A stretch of DNA of 64,000 nt from positions 62,001 to 126,000 of the forward strand of contig NZ_JAUEPM010000002.1 of the NCBI RefSeq assembly GCF_030406385.1, given 5' to 3'. Position numbers and translations under genes: made by a program. The notes beneath the pieces were generated by a model. The model was not told the DNA's origin. It searched no databases and was given only the letters and a program-made list of their open reading frames with translations. This DNA comes from Microbacterium oryzae. GTDB taxonomy: Bacteria > Actinomycetota > Actinomycetes > Actinomycetales > Microbacteriaceae. Of the stretch, positions 16,814 to 26,026 are shown in pieces; position 1 is the first letter of the stretch, and each line of letters opens with the position of its first letter.

Positions 16814-18817
16814 ATGGACGTCAAGAAGCTCACTCGCAACCCGCTGATCTACATCCTTCTGGTCGGCGTGCTGCTGATCGTCGGGTTCTCGCTCATCTCC
16901 AACCTCGGCGCACCGCGGCAGATCTCCACGCAGCAGGGCCTCGAGCTGCTCGACGGCGACACCGTCAGCGAGGTCGTCATCACCGACGGCGACCAGCGCG
17001 TGGACATGACGCTGTCGAAGGCGTACGAGGGTGCGACCGACGTGCAGTTCTACTACGTCACCGCCCGCGCCGAGGAGGTCGTCGACGCGGTCGACGCCGC
17101 CGCTCCCGCCGACGGCTACGACGACGCGGTGCCGCGCGCGACGATCTGGGACAGCCTGCTCTCGCTGGCGGTGCCGATCCTCCTGCTCGGCCTGCTGTTC
17201 TGGTTCCTCATGTCGAGCGCCCAGGGTGGTGGCCGCGGCGTGATGCAGTTCGGCAAGTCGCGCGCGAAGCTCATGAGCAAGGAGCACCCGGACGTGACGT
17301 TCGGGGATGTCGCCGGCGCCGACGAGGCGATCGAGGAGCTCCAGGAGATCAAGGAGTTCCTGAAGGACCCGGCCCGCTTCCAGGCCGTCGGAGCCCGCAT
17401 CCCGAAGGGCGTGCTGCTGTACGGCCCTCCCGGAACCGGCAAGACGCTGCTCGCACGTGCAGTGGCCGGCGAGGCCGGCGTGCCGTTCTACTCGATCTCC
17501 GGCTCGGACTTCGTGGAGATGTTCGTCGGCGTCGGCGCGAGCCGCGTGCGGGACCTCTTCAACCAGGCCAAGGAGAACTCCCCGGCCATCATCTTCATCG
17601 ACGAGATCGACGCGGTCGGCCGGCACCGCGGCGCCGGCATGGGCGGCGGTCACGACGAGCGCGAGCAGACGCTGAATCAGATGCTCGTCGAGATGGACGG
17701 CTTCGACCCCAAGGTCAACGTCATCGTCATCGCGGCGACGAACCGCCCCGACATCCTCGACCCGGCGCTGCTGCGCCCCGGCCGCTTCGACCGGCAGATC
17801 GGCGTGGACGCCCCCGACCTCAAGGGCCGGCTGCGGATCCTGCAGGTGCACAGCCGCGGCAAGCCGCTGGCCGACAATGTCGACCTCGAGGTCGTCGCGC
17901 GGAAGACGCCAGGGTTCACCGGCGCCGATCTCGCCAACGTGCTGAACGAGGCGGCCCTCCTCACCGCGCGTTCGAACGCGCAGCTGATCGACGACCGCGC
18001 GATGGACGAGGCGATCGACCGCGTCATCGCCGGTCCGCAGCGCCGCACCCGCGTGATGAAGGACAAGGAGAAGCTCATCACCGCGTACCACGAGGGCGGT
18101 CACGCCCTCGCGGCGGCGGCGATGAACTACACCGACCCCGTCACGAAGATCACGATCCTCCCGCGCGGCAAGGCGCTCGGCTACACGATGGTGCTGCCGC
18201 TCGAGGACAAGTACTCCGTCACGCGCAACGAGCTGCAGGACCAGCTCGCCTACGCGATGGGCGGCCGCGTGGCCGAGGAGATCGTCTTCCACGACCCCAC
18301 CACGGGCGCGTCGAACGACATCGAGAAGGCCACCAGCATCGCCCGCAAGATGGTCACCGAGTACGGCATGACCACGGCCGTCGGCCCCGTGAAGCTCGGC
18401 AGCTCCAGCGGCGAGGTGTTCATGGGGCGCGACATGGGTCACGGGCGCGACTACTCGGAGCGCCTCGCCGAGCACATCGACGGCGAGGTGCGCGCGCTCA
18501 TCGAGCTCGCGCACAACGAGGCGTACGAGGTGCTGAACGCGAACCGCGAGATCCTCGATCGGCTGGCGCTGGCCCTCCTCGAGCAGGAGACCCTCGACCA
18601 CCTGCAGATCGAGGAGATCTTCAAGGACGTCAAGAAGCTCCCCGAGCGGCCGCAGTGGCTGTCGTCGAGCGACCGTCCGGTCTCGGCCCTCCCGCCCATC
18701 GACGTGCCGCGGAAACGCCAGGTCGACGGCATCGCCGCCTCGACGGCGGCGGAGAACTCGTCGACCCAGTCGGTGACGCGGCCCGCGACCGGACACGCGC
18801 GCCCCGCCACGGCCTGA
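16814..18817 (+). CDS. ftsH: ATP-dependent zinc metalloprotease FtsH
   Basis: Membrane-anchored AAA+ protease that degrades misfolded and regulatory membrane proteins. 667 residues: N-terminal membrane helix (about 11-28), extracytoplasmic region, second helix ([19 protein letters not shown], about 114-134), AAA module with Walker A GPPGTGKT, Walker B IIFIDEID and the SRH segment ([21 protein letters not shown]), then the zinc-protease domain with HEGGH. A GGAGGAAG site lies about 12 bases upstream and a TAGCCT -10-like box at 16760. The variable C-terminus is rich in Ala, Pro and Thr. Confidence 0.97.
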   Translation: MDVKKLTRNPLIYILLVGVLLIVGFSLISNLGAPRQISTQQGLELLDGDTVSEVVITDGDQRVDMTLSKAYEGATDVQFYYVTARAEEVVDAVDAAAPADGYDDAVPRATIWDSLLSLAVPILLLGLLFWFLMSSAQGGGRGVMQFGKSRAKLMSKEHPDVTFGDVAGADEAIEELQEIKEFLKDPARFQAVGARIPKGVLLYGPPGTGKTLLARAVAGEAGVPFYSISGSDFVEMFVGVGASRVRDLFNQAKENSPAIIFIDEIDAVGRHRGAGMGGGHDEREQTLNQMLVEMDGFDPKVNVIVIAATNRPDILDPALLRPGRFDRQIGVDAPDLKGRLRILQVHSRGKPLADNVDLEVVARKTPGFTGADLANVLNEAALLTARSNAQLIDDRAMDEAIDRVIAGPQRRTRVMKDKEKLITAYHEGGHALAAAAMNYTDPVTKITILPRGKALGYTMVLPLEDKYSVTRNELQDQLAYAMGGRVAEEIVFHDPTTGASNDIEKATSIARKMVTEYGMTTAVGPVKLGSSSGEVFMGRDMGHGRDYSERLAEHIDGEVRALIELAHNEAYEVLNANREILDRLALALLEQETLDHLQIEEIFKDVKKLPERPQWLSSSDRPVSALPPIDVPRKRQVDGIAASTAAENSSTQSVTRPATGHARPATA

Positions 18818-18827
18818 CGGTGAGCGC

Positions 18828-19439
18828 GTGACCGTCGACCGGGAGCGCGTCGCGGCGCTCACCCGCGAGCTGCTCGTCGCGATCGGAGAGGACCCCGATC
18901 GCGCCGGGCTGCGCCAGACCCCGCAGCGCGTCGCCGACGCCTACGCCGAGTTCTTCGCCGGCGTCGGGGAGGACCCGGCGGCGCCCCTCGCCCACACGAT
19001 CAGCGTGAGCCGCGGACCCGCGCCCGACACGCTCCCGTCCGGCGCGGTGCTGCTGCGCGGCGTGCGCTTCCGCTCGATGTGCGAGCACCACCTGCTGCCC
19101 TTCGCCGGCCACGCGCACATCGCGTACCTGCCGGGGGAGCAGGTCGTCGGCCTCGGCGCGCTGCCCAGGGTCGTCGACGTGCTGGCTGCGCGCCCGCAGG
19201 TGCAGGAGCGCCTGGGCGAGCAGATCGCGGACACCATCGCGGGCTCGCTCGATGCCCGCGGCGTCGTCGTCGTCCTCGACGCCGTGCATCAGTGCGTGAC
19301 CATGCGCGGCGGTCGCCAGAGCGACAGCTCCACCGTCACCGTCGCGGCCCGCGGCGAGCTCGCGGAGCCGGCGGCCCGCGGCGAGATCGTCTCCCTCATC
19401 GCGCTGGGCGGCGGTCTCGCGCACGAGGAGCTGCCGTGA
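18828..19439 (+). CDS. folE: GTP cyclohydrolase I
   Basis: First enzyme of tetrahydrofolate synthesis, forming dihydroneopterin triphosphate from GTP. 203 residues with the zinc-site signature SMCEHHLLPFAGHAHIAYLP, the second zinc cysteine in VHQCVTMRGG, and ALPRVVDVLAARPQVQERL. GTG start 10 bp after the ftsH stop; the stop overlaps the folP start (GTGA). Start of the fol operon folE-folP-folB-folK. Confidence 0.96.
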   Translation: MTVDRERVAALTRELLVAIGEDPDRAGLRQTPQRVADAYAEFFAGVGEDPAAPLAHTISVSRGPAPDTLPSGAVLLRGVRFRSMCEHHLLPFAGHAHIAYLPGEQVVGLGALPRVVDVLAARPQVQERLGEQIADTIAGSLDARGVVVVLDAVHQCVTMRGGRQSDSSTVTVAARGELAEPAARGEIVSLIALGGGLAHEELP

Positions 19440-20227
19440 CCTCGATCTGGGGCATCGTGAACGTCACCCCCGATTCCTTCTCGGATGGCGGCGCGCACTT
19501 CGCCGTGGACGCGGCTGTCGCGCACGGACGCCGACTTCGTCAGGACGGTGCGACCGTGCTGGACGTCGGCGGCGAGTCCACGCGCCCCGGGGCTGAGCCG
19601 GTGGGCGCGGCGGCCGAGATCGCGCGCGTGGAGCCGGTGATCCGCGCGCTCGCCGCGGACGGCGCGACCGTGAGCGTCGACACGTACCGCGCGGAGACCG
19701 CGCGATCGGCGATCGACGCGGGCGCTGCCATCCTCAACGACGTCTCCGGCGGCCTCGCGGACCCCGCGCTGCTCGAGGTGGCCGCCGCGCACGACGTCGA
19801 CGTCGCGCTCGGGCACTGGCGCGGTCCGTCCGCCGACATGTACCGGGAGGCGTCGTACCGGCGGATCGGGCGCGAGGTGGCAGACGAGCTCTCGGCCCGG
19901 GTCGACGCCGCGCTGGCCGCCGGCGTCGATCGCGAGCGGATCATCCTCGACCCGGGCATCGGATTCGCCAAGCGCGGCGAGCAGAACTGGGCGCTGCTGC
20001 GCGAGCTCGACGACGTCCTCGCGCTCGGCTTCCGCGTGCTCGTCGGCACCTCGCGGAAGGGCTTCCTCACCGCGGCGCTCGGCGATGCCCCCACGCTCGC
20101 GCAGCGCGACCTCGCGACCGCCGTCACCAGCGTGCTGGCGGCGAGTGCGGGTGCGTGGGGCGTGCGCGTTCACGACGCGGCCGCGACCCGGGATGCGCTG
20201 GCGGTGGCGCGGGCCTGGCAGGGTTGA
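19436..20227 (+). CDS. folP: Dihydropteroate synthase
   Basis: Condenses 4-aminobenzoate with dihydropterin pyrophosphate; target of sulfonamides. 263 residues, TIM-barrel. Signatures: IVNVTPDSFSDGG at the N-terminus, DVGGESTRPGAEPV, SVDTYRAE, ILNDVSGG, LDPGIGFAKRGEQN and VGTSRKGF, then RVHD near the end. The usual MHWRG loop reads GHWRG here. The GTG at 19436 overlaps folE by 4 bp. Confidence 0.96.
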   Translation: MTSIWGIVNVTPDSFSDGGAHFAVDAAVAHGRRLRQDGATVLDVGGESTRPGAEPVGAAAEIARVEPVIRALAADGATVSVDTYRAETARSAIDAGAAILNDVSGGLADPALLEVAAAHDVDVALGHWRGPSADMYREASYRRIGREVADELSARVDAALAAGVDRERIILDPGIGFAKRGEQNWALLRELDDVLALGFRVLVGTSRKGFLTAALGDAPTLAQRDLATAVTSVLAASAGAWGVRVHDAAATRDALAVARAWQG

Positions 20228-20231
20228 CGAC

Positions 20232-20627
20232 ATGGAAGCGCTCGATCGGATCGAACTGACCGGACTGACGGCCTTCGGGCGGCACGGCGTCTTCGACTTC
20301 GAACGCGAGAACGGCCAGGACTTCACGATCGACCTGCGGCTGTCGCTGTCCACGCGGCGCGCCGCGGAGTCCGACGACGTCGCGGACACCGTGCACTACG
20401 GCGAGCTCGCGGAGCAGGTGGTCGCGATCGTGGCGGGAGAGCCGGTGAACCTCATCGAGACCCTCGCCCATCGCATCGCCGACGCGGTGCTGGCCGACGA
20501 GCTCGTGCGGGCGGTCGACGTCACTGTGCACAAGCCCCACGCTCCGATCACCGCGCAGTTCGCCGACGTGTCGGTCACCGTGCGCCGCTTCGCGCTCGAC
20601 CAGCCCGACGGGCAGGACGCGCCGTGA
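20232..20627 (+). CDS. folB: Dihydroneopterin aldolase
   Basis: Converts dihydroneopterin to 6-hydroxymethyl-dihydropterin in folate synthesis. 131 residues; family marks GLTAFGRHGVFDFERENGQ, the catalytic-glutamate region (DTVHYGELAEQV), NLIETLAHRIAD and VTVHKPHAPI. It starts 4 bp after folP and overlaps folK by 4 bp (GTGA). Confidence 0.96.
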   Translation: MEALDRIELTGLTAFGRHGVFDFERENGQDFTIDLRLSLSTRRAAESDDVADTVHYGELAEQVVAIVAGEPVNLIETLAHRIADAVLADELVRAVDVTVHKPHAPITAQFADVSVTVRRFALDQPDGQDAP

Positions 20628-21160
20628 GCCGCGACCTCGCCCGACCGCTCGGCTCAGCGCCCGCACGCGAGCGCCCCGCGGCGGTGGCGGCCGTGGTCGC
20701 GCTGGGCGCCAACCTCGGCGACCGGGCCGCCACCCTCGCCGCCGCCGTCCATGAGCTCGAGCGCCTGCCGCTGACCGAGGACGTGACCTGCTCGCGCCCG
20801 CACGAGTCGGTCGCCGTGAAGCTCGACGGCCCGGACGCCGACGCCCCCGCCTACCTCAACGCCGTCGCCCTCGTGACGACGCGGCTCGCGCCCACCGTGC
20901 TGCTGGGGTACCTGCAGGCGATCGAGGAGCACCACGGGCGCGTGCGCCGCGAACGGTGGGGCGATCGCACGCTCGACCTCGATCTCATCGCCTACGGCGA
21001 CGTGCGCTCAGACCACCCTCGGCTGGTTCTCCCGCACCCGCGCGCGGCGGAGCGCGACTTCGTCCTCGTCCCCTGGCTCGAGGTCGACCCCGACGCGGTG
21101 CTGCCCGGCGCCGGCCGCGTCGACGCGCTGCTCTCCCGGCTGCGGGGGGAGCGGGCATGA
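20624..21160 (+). CDS. folK: 2-amino-4-hydroxy-6-hydroxymethyldihydropteridine pyrophosphokinase
   Basis: Transfers pyrophosphate from ATP to hydroxymethyl-dihydropterin, preparing the FolP substrate. 178 residues with VALGANLGDRAATL, the ERWGDRTLDLDLIAYG signature that binds ATP and pterin, and LPHPRAAERDFVLVPW. There is an N-terminal extension of about 25 residues before the core; a later start is possible. GTG start overlaps folB. Confidence 0.95.
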   Translation: MSRDLARPLGSAPARERPAAVAAVVALGANLGDRAATLAAAVHELERLPLTEDVTCSRPHESVAVKLDGPDADAPAYLNAVALVTTRLAPTVLLGYLQAIEEHHGRVRRERWGDRTLDLDLIAYGDVRSDHPRLVLPHPRAAERDFVLVPWLEVDPDAVLPGAGRVDALLSRLRGERA

Positions 21161-21642
21161 GGCGGACGAACGCCGTGACCCTGCTCGTGGCGGCCCTGCT
21201 GGGCGGCGGCGCCGGTTTCCTGCTCGATCACGTGCTCACCGCGTCGGGACGCGCCACCTTCGCGCCCTCGCTCATGCTCCCCGTCCTCCTCGTGCTCCTG
21301 GGCGCCCTCGTGCTCGCGCTCGCCTGGCCCGTCCGCCGATCCGTGCGCGACCCCGATGCGCCGCGCGTGGATCCGTTCCGCGCGCTGCGCATCGCCGTGC
21401 TGGCGAAGGCGTCGAGCATCGTGGGCGCCGTCGTCGGGGCCGCGGCGCTCGGTCTGCTGCTCTACGGCGCCACGCGGCCGGTGGCACCCGCGCTAGGGTC
21501 GGTCGGGACGACCATCGCGTGCGCGATCGCGGGTGCACTCCTCGTGGCTGCCGCGCTGCTCGCAGAGCACCTCTGCACGTTGCCGAAGGACCCCGATGAG
21601 CGAGATCCCGACGAACCCGCAGCCGGAGCCGAGCCCCGCTGA
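21157..21642 (+). CDS. DUF3180 membrane protein
   Basis: 161-residue protein with four hydrophobic helices (about residues 7-26, 40-58, 82-105, 117-140) and an acidic tail (PDERDPDEP). This matches the actinobacterial DUF3180 family, which is regularly found right after folK; its function is not known. The ATG overlaps the folK stop by 4 bp (ATGA), and the last 47 bp overlap the start of the next PH-domain gene. Confidence 0.88.
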   Translation: MRRTNAVTLLVAALLGGGAGFLLDHVLTASGRATFAPSLMLPVLLVLLGALVLALAWPVRRSVRDPDAPRVDPFRALRIAVLAKASSIVGAVVGAAALGLLLYGATRPVAPALGSVGTTIACAIAGALLVAAALLAEHLCTLPKDPDERDPDEPAAGAEPR

Positions 21643-22183
21643 GGTCTCGACGCCCGTCCTCGACGACGACACGTATCGCGGCATCCGCGAACCGCGCCGC
21701 GGCGGTGGCCTCGCCCTCGACGGCACCTGGCACCAGATCTCGCCGAAGTACGTCGCATCGCAGCTGCTGCAGAACGCGATCTTCCTCGTCGTGGTCTGGA
21801 CGGTCGCGATCGTCGTGTGGGCGCTCGCCGACGCGCAGGTCTGGCCATGGGTCGTCGCGGGCGCCGTCACGCTCATCACCGCGCTGCCCCTCGCCATCCT
21901 CCCGCGGCAGGCGCGTGCGCTCGGATACATGCTGCGGGCCGACGACATCGTCTTCCGCAAGGGGATCCTGTGGCAGCGGATGGTCGCGGTGCCGTACGGG
22001 CGGATGCAGCTGGTGGACATCACGGGCGGTCCGCTCGACCGCGCCTTCGGCATCGCGAAGCTGAAGATGGTGACGGCGGCGGCGACCACGGGCGTGGAGA
22101 TCCCCGGGCTCGGGCAGGACGCGGCCGAGGCGCTGCGCGACGCACTCATCGAGGTGGCCGAGACCCGGCGGACGGGGCTGTGA
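21596..22183 (+). CDS. YdbS-like bacterial PH-domain membrane protein
   Basis: 195 residues: an acidic/proline N-terminus, two membrane helices (about 55-100: FLVVVWTVAIVVWAL and WVVAGAVTLITALPL) and a C-terminal bPH_2 domain with the typical LRADDIVFRKGILWQRMVAVPYGRMQLVDI pattern, quoted here in parts only as a family mark. Such proteins are paired with a larger PH-domain partner, as in ydbS-ydbT of Bacillus, with a reported link to bacteriocin resistance. The ATG at 21596 lies inside the DUF3180 gene; the stop overlaps the next GTG. Confidence 0.85.
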   Translation: MSEIPTNPQPEPSPAEVSTPVLDDDTYRGIREPRRGGGLALDGTWHQISPKYVASQLLQNAIFLVVVWTVAIVVWALADAQVWPWVVAGAVTLITALPLAILPRQARALGYMLRADDIVFRKGILWQRMVAVPYGRMQLVDITGGPLDRAFGIAKLKMVTAAATTGVEIPGLGQDAAEALRDALIEVAETRRTGL

Positions 22184-23910
22184 GCGCGATGGCACCCACG
22201 CCGGCCTCACCCGGCGCAGGCGCCGGCGTCGCCGTGCTGCCTGGTGGCGGCGCGTCGGCTGTCGCCGACGGCGAGTGGCACCGGCTGCACCCTCTCACGC
22301 CGCTGTTCAAGGGCGGCCTCGCCCTGCTGATCGTCGCGGGCATCGCGCTCAACAACATGCGCGACCGCCTCATCTTCTGGGCGGTGTCGCTGTTCACGCC
22401 GCCGGAGGCGCACGTCGACGACTACCGGGGCGGCGATCCGTTCGACTGGGTGCTGGCCAACAACCTCATCCTCGTGGCGCTTCTCGCGACCCTCGGCGTG
22501 GTGGCGGTGCTCGTGCTCGTGTTCTGGCTGGTGTGGCGGTTCCAGCAGTTCCGCATCACGGAGGAGCACGTCGAGGTCCGGAAGGGCATCGTCTTCCGCT
22601 CCCACCGGCGGGCGCCGCTCGACCGCGTGCAGGGCGTGAACCTCACCCGCCCGTTCCCCGCGCGGCTCATCGGAATGGCCAAGCTGGAGGTCGTGGGCGC
22701 CGGCAGCGACGCGAACGTGGTGCTCGAGTACCTGGCCACCACCCGCGCGGAGGCGGTGCGCGCCGACATCCTGCGGCTGGCCTCCGGCGCCCGGGCGGCG
22801 CGAGTTGCGGCCCGCTCCGGCGCGGCGGTGCCGGCCGCCGGGCTGCGCGCGCAGGTCATCGGGCATCTCAACGAGGGCGTGAGCGGCCTCATCGAGGGAG
22901 TGGACCTCGGCGACGTCGCGCCGGAGAGCGTCGTGAAGATCCCGACGGGCCGGCTCGTCGGGTCGCAGGTGATCGGCGGGGTCATCTGGTTCGTCTTCTT
23001 CATGGTCGTCTTCGCGGCCGTCATGCTCGGGCTGCTCCCGATCGCGCTCGCGAACGAGGACGGCGACGGGATGCTCGTGCTCCTGGGAGCGGGCATCGGG
23101 ATGGGGCTTCCGTTCCTCCTCGCGACGGTCGCCATCGTCTGGGCGCAGATCTCCCGATCGCTGCGCTATGCCATCGCCCCGACCCCCGACGGCGTGCGGA
23201 TCACGTTCGGTCTCTTCACGACGGTCACCGAGACGCTCCCGCCCGGGCGCATCTTCGCCGTCGAGGTCTCGCAGTCGCTGCTGTGGCGGCCGTTCGGCTG
23301 GTGGACCGTGAAGATCAACCGCATGACGGGGAAGAGCCTGGCGCAGCAGAGCAGCAGCACCGCGCAGCAGTTCAACGTGGTGCTGCCGGTCGGCAAGCGA
23401 GCGGACGTGGAGCGCGTGCTCGCGCTCATCCTCCCCGACGCCCCGGTCGCCGATCTCCCGCTGGTGTGGGAGCACGGGATCCTCGGCCCTGTCGAGGGCG
23501 ACCCCTACCGGCGCATGCCCGCCCGGGCGGCGTGGCGGCGCCCGCTCTCGTGGCGGCGTCACGGCTACGCGGTCACCGACTTCGGCCTGCTGCTGCGCCG
23601 CGGCCGGATCTGGCGGAAGCTCGCGATCTTCCCGCTCGCCCGACTGCAGGGCGTCTCGATCGCCCAGGGGCCGATCGATCGCCTGCAGCGGGTCGCCTGG
23701 GGTCAGGCGCACACGGTCGCCGGTCCCATCTCGGGTCAGGTCGTCGGACTCGAGCGAGACGACGCGATCGCGCTCCTGCAGGAAGCCAGCCGGCGTGCGG
23801 TGCACGCCGCCTCACGCGACCACACCCACCGTTGGGGCGAGCACCTCGCGCCGATCCCGATGGATTCCGACGCGGATGTCGATTCCGGTCTTCCCCGTTC
23901 GACGCACTGA
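22180..23910 (+). CDS. YdbT-like protein with multiple bacterial PH domains
   Basis: 576-residue membrane protein. After a disordered Ala/Gly/Pro start come a hydrophobic segment (LLIVAGIALNN), a helix near residues 90-120, PH domain 1 (RITEEHVEVRKGIVFR, RAPLDRVQGVNL), a paired helix region near 265-335, PH domain 2 (RSLRYAIAPTPDGVRI) and PH domain 3 (GYAVTDFGLLLRRGR, FPLARLQGVSI). This is the YdbT layout, and it is GTGA-coupled to the smaller PH protein. GTG 22180 or ATG 22189 could be the start. Role probably in the membrane or envelope; unknown. Confidence 0.85.
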   Translation: MSAMAPTPASPGAGAGVAVLPGGGASAVADGEWHRLHPLTPLFKGGLALLIVAGIALNNMRDRLIFWAVSLFTPPEAHVDDYRGGDPFDWVLANNLILVALLATLGVVAVLVLVFWLVWRFQQFRITEEHVEVRKGIVFRSHRRAPLDRVQGVNLTRPFPARLIGMAKLEVVGAGSDANVVLEYLATTRAEAVRADILRLASGARAARVAARSGAAVPAAGLRAQVIGHLNEGVSGLIEGVDLGDVAPESVVKIPTGRLVGSQVIGGVIWFVFFMVVFAAVMLGLLPIALANEDGDGMLVLLGAGIGMGLPFLLATVAIVWAQISRSLRYAIAPTPDGVRITFGLFTTVTETLPPGRIFAVEVSQSLLWRPFGWWTVKINRMTGKSLAQQSSSTAQQFNVVLPVGKRADVERVLALILPDAPVADLPLVWEHGILGPVEGDPYRRMPARAAWRRPLSWRRHGYAVTDFGLLLRRGRIWRKLAIFPLARLQGVSIAQGPIDRLQRVAWGQAHTVAGPISGQVVGLERDDAIALLQEASRRAVHAASRDHTHRWGEHLAPIPMDSDADVDSGLPRSTH

Positions 23911-23954
23911 GTGAGAGGGTCGAGACGCGACCCCCGCGAGAGGTGGAGAGACCG

Positions 23955-24380
23955 ATGAAGTTCATGATGATCATGCGCGCGACCGACGAGGCCACCGCGG
24001 CGTACCGGCAGGTCCCGTTCGAGGAGATCCTCGAGCAGATGGGCCGGTACAACGAGGAGCTCATGAAAGCCGGGGTGCTCCTCGCGGGTGAGGGCCTCGC
24101 CGACATCGACGACAACGCGTTCGTCGTCGACTTCTCGAGCGAGCCGCCGCTGGTCACCGATGGCCCCTACGGCGAGACGAAGGAGCTCTTCAGCGGCTTC
24201 TGGATCATCGAGGTCGCCACGAAGGACGAGGCCGTGCACTGGGCCCGGAAGGTGCCGCTCGGCCCGGGGTCGAAGATCGAGGTGCGCCGGGTGACGGAGA
24301 TGAGCGACTTCCCCGCCGACAACGAGTGGATCGAGAAGGAAGCCGGATGGCGCGAGGAGCAGGCGAACCGCGCGCAGTGA
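23955..24380 (+). CDS. YCII/DGPF-domain protein
   Basis: 141-residue ferredoxin-fold protein starting MKFMMIMRATDEAT with the conserved DGPYGETKELFSGFWIIEV motif of the DGPF family. Members occur next to ECF sigma factors with a long C-terminal extension (ECF42-type), as here, and are thought to belong to the same regulon; the biochemical role is unknown. GAGGTGGAGAG precedes the ATG. The sigma-factor gene begins 10 bp downstream, so they form an operon. Confidence 0.92.
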   Translation: MKFMMIMRATDEATAAYRQVPFEEILEQMGRYNEELMKAGVLLAGEGLADIDDNAFVVDFSSEPPLVTDGPYGETKELFSGFWIIEVATKDEAVHWARKVPLGPGSKIEVRRVTEMSDFPADNEWIEKEAGWREEQANRAQ

Positions 24381-24390
24381 CGGCGGCACC

Positions 24391-25665
24391 GTGAGCGGCG
24401 CGGCGGACGAGGTGCGCCGCGCCGTCACGGCCGTCTGGCGGGCCGAGGCCGCGCGCATCGTGGCGACCCTGACGCGCTACACGGGCGACTTCTCCCTCGC
24501 CGAGGACCTCGCCCAGGAGGCGGTGGCCGACGCGCTCGCGCAGTGGCCGCGCTCCGGCATCCCCCGGAACGGCGCCGCGTGGCTGACGACGGCGGCCAAG
24601 CACAAGGCGATCGACGTCTGGCGACGTCGGGAGCGCTACGACGCGCGCGTGGTGGCGCTCGCGCACGCGCTCGACGAGGCGCAGCCGGACGCGGACCCGT
24701 GGGACCCGGACGAGATCGACGACGATGTGCTGCGCCTCGTGTTCGTCGCGTGCCACCCCGTGCTCGCACCGCCCGCGCGGGTGGCTCTCGCACTGCGCGC
24801 CGTGGCCGGTCTCGAGGCCGACGAGATCGCGCGCGCTTTCCTCGTGCCGACGGCCACCGTGCAGCAGCGGATCGTCCGCGCCAAGCGCGCCCTCGCGGAG
24901 GCGGGCGTGCAGTTCGAGGTTCCACTGCCCGAGGAGCGGCCGACGCGGGTGGCCGCGGTGCTGGCAGTGCTCTACCTCGTCTTCAACGAGGGCCACTCCG
25001 CGAGCTCGGGTCAGGACCTGCTGCGGCCCGACCTGGCGCGCGAGGCCATCCGGCTGGCCCGCATCCTCGCAGCGCTGCTGCCGCGAGAGCCCGAGGTGCA
25101 CGGCCTCCTCGCCCTCATGGAGCTCACGGCCTCCCGGTTCCCCGCGCGCACCGACGCGCGGGGAGAGCCGGTGCTGCTGGCCGATCAGGATCGCCGGCGC
25201 TGGGACCGCGCCGCCATCGCGCGCGGTCGCGCGGCGCTCGCCCGCGTCGACCTGCTGGGCCGAGGCCGCGGGCCGTACGCGCTGCAGGCCGCCATCGCGC
25301 AGTGCCATGCCGTCGCGCCCGACGTCGCAGGCACCGACTGGGCGCTCATCGTGCGGCTGTACGAGGCGCTCGCGCAGGTGGCCCCGTCGCCCATCGTCGA
25401 CCTCAACCGCGCGGTGGCCGTCGCCGAGGCATCGGGGCCGGACGCGGGGCTGCGCATCGTCGACGAACTCGTCGCGGGCGGACGGCTGCGGACCTACCAT
25501 CTGCTGCCCGCCGTGCGCGGCGAGCTGCTCGCGCGCCTCGGGCGGGACGAGGAGGCGCGAGCGGAATTCGCGGACGCCGCGGCGCTCGTCCGCAACGAGC
25601 GGGAGCGTGCGGCGCTGCAGGCGCGCGCGGCCGCGACGGGAGCCCCTACCAGCCGTGCGCGTTGA
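24391..25665 (+). CDS. ECF42-like RNA polymerase sigma factor with C-terminal extension
   Basis: 424 residues, about twice a normal ECF sigma factor. Region 2 spans about 10-80 (EDLAQEAVADALAQW, LTTAAKHKAIDVWRRRER) and region 4 about 110-165 (EIARAFLVPTATVQQRIVRAKRAL). The remaining 230 residues form an alpha-helical, TPR-like domain (FNEGHSAS, LMELTASRFPARTD, PYALQAAIAQCHA, EALAQVAPSPIVDLNRAVAV) typical of the ECF42 type, which works without an anti-sigma factor and needs this domain. The upstream DGPF gene is the usual partner. GTG start. The 3' end overlaps the convergent gene by 20 bp. Confidence 0.92.
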   Translation: MSGAADEVRRAVTAVWRAEAARIVATLTRYTGDFSLAEDLAQEAVADALAQWPRSGIPRNGAAWLTTAAKHKAIDVWRRRERYDARVVALAHALDEAQPDADPWDPDEIDDDVLRLVFVACHPVLAPPARVALALRAVAGLEADEIARAFLVPTATVQQRIVRAKRALAEAGVQFEVPLPEERPTRVAAVLAVLYLVFNEGHSASSGQDLLRPDLAREAIRLARILAALLPREPEVHGLLALMELTASRFPARTDARGEPVLLADQDRRRWDRAAIARGRAALARVDLLGRGRGPYALQAAIAQCHAVAPDVAGTDWALIVRLYEALAQVAPSPIVDLNRAVAVAEASGPDAGLRIVDELVAGGRLRTYHLLPAVRGELLARLGRDEEARAEFADAAALVRNERERAALQARAAATGAPTSRAR

Positions 25666-25969
25666 ACCACTCGTGTCGGCGTGCGACCTCCGCGTCGCTC
25701 TCGGCGGCGTCCGACGTGTCGTGGGGGAGGAAGCGCCCGCGCGGATCGAGCTCGATGAACCGGCCGCAGGTCGGGCAGAGCGCCAGCCCGTGCGGATAGC
25801 CGTCGTCGAGGGGTGGGGCGGGGGCGCCGCGCTGGCCCGTGCCCGGGCACCCTGCGGCGTCGGCGGCGAGGTCGCTCCACATGATCGCGCGATGCCGGTG
25901 CAGGCCGGGGTGGTCGAGAGGACGGGTGCAGCGCGCGCCGTCGCGACGGCTGCGGCAGAAGCGCATCAT
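25646..25969 (-). CDS. Small zinc-finger-like hypothetical protein
   Basis: About 107 residues, no recognised family. Two metal-site-like clusters are visible: an N-terminal Cys-X9-Cys followed by histidines (MMRFCRSRRDGARC, DHPGLHRHR) and a central CPTCGRF zinc-knuckle. It ends ARRHEWFNAHGW. The start is taken at the double ATG at 25969. It is convergent with the sigma-factor gene and lies just before the leaderless Rossmann-protein gene on the other strand. A short Cys/His-rich protein of this kind may bind nucleic acid, but that is a guess. Confidence 0.6.
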   Translation of the reverse strand: MMRFCRSRRDGARCTRPLDHPGLHRHRAIMWSDLAADAAGCPGTGQRGAPAPPLDDGYPHGLALCPTCGRFIELDPRGRFLPHDTSDAAESDAEVARRHEWFNAHGW

Positions 25970-26013
25970 GACGACGAGGATGCCAGGTCGACCCGGGGCA
26001 CGGCGCCATCGCG

Positions 26014-26019
26014 TAGGGT
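26014..26019 (+). promoter_or_regulatory. -10 box of a leaderless promoter
   Basis: TAGGGT with seven bases before the GTG at 26027; no ribosome-binding site. Confidence 0.45.
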
Positions 26020-26026
26020 CGACGCC

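Noticed and set aside
14698-18862. Two very long reverse frames opposite oleD, hpt and ftsH
   Set aside because: Shadows of well-supported forward genes.
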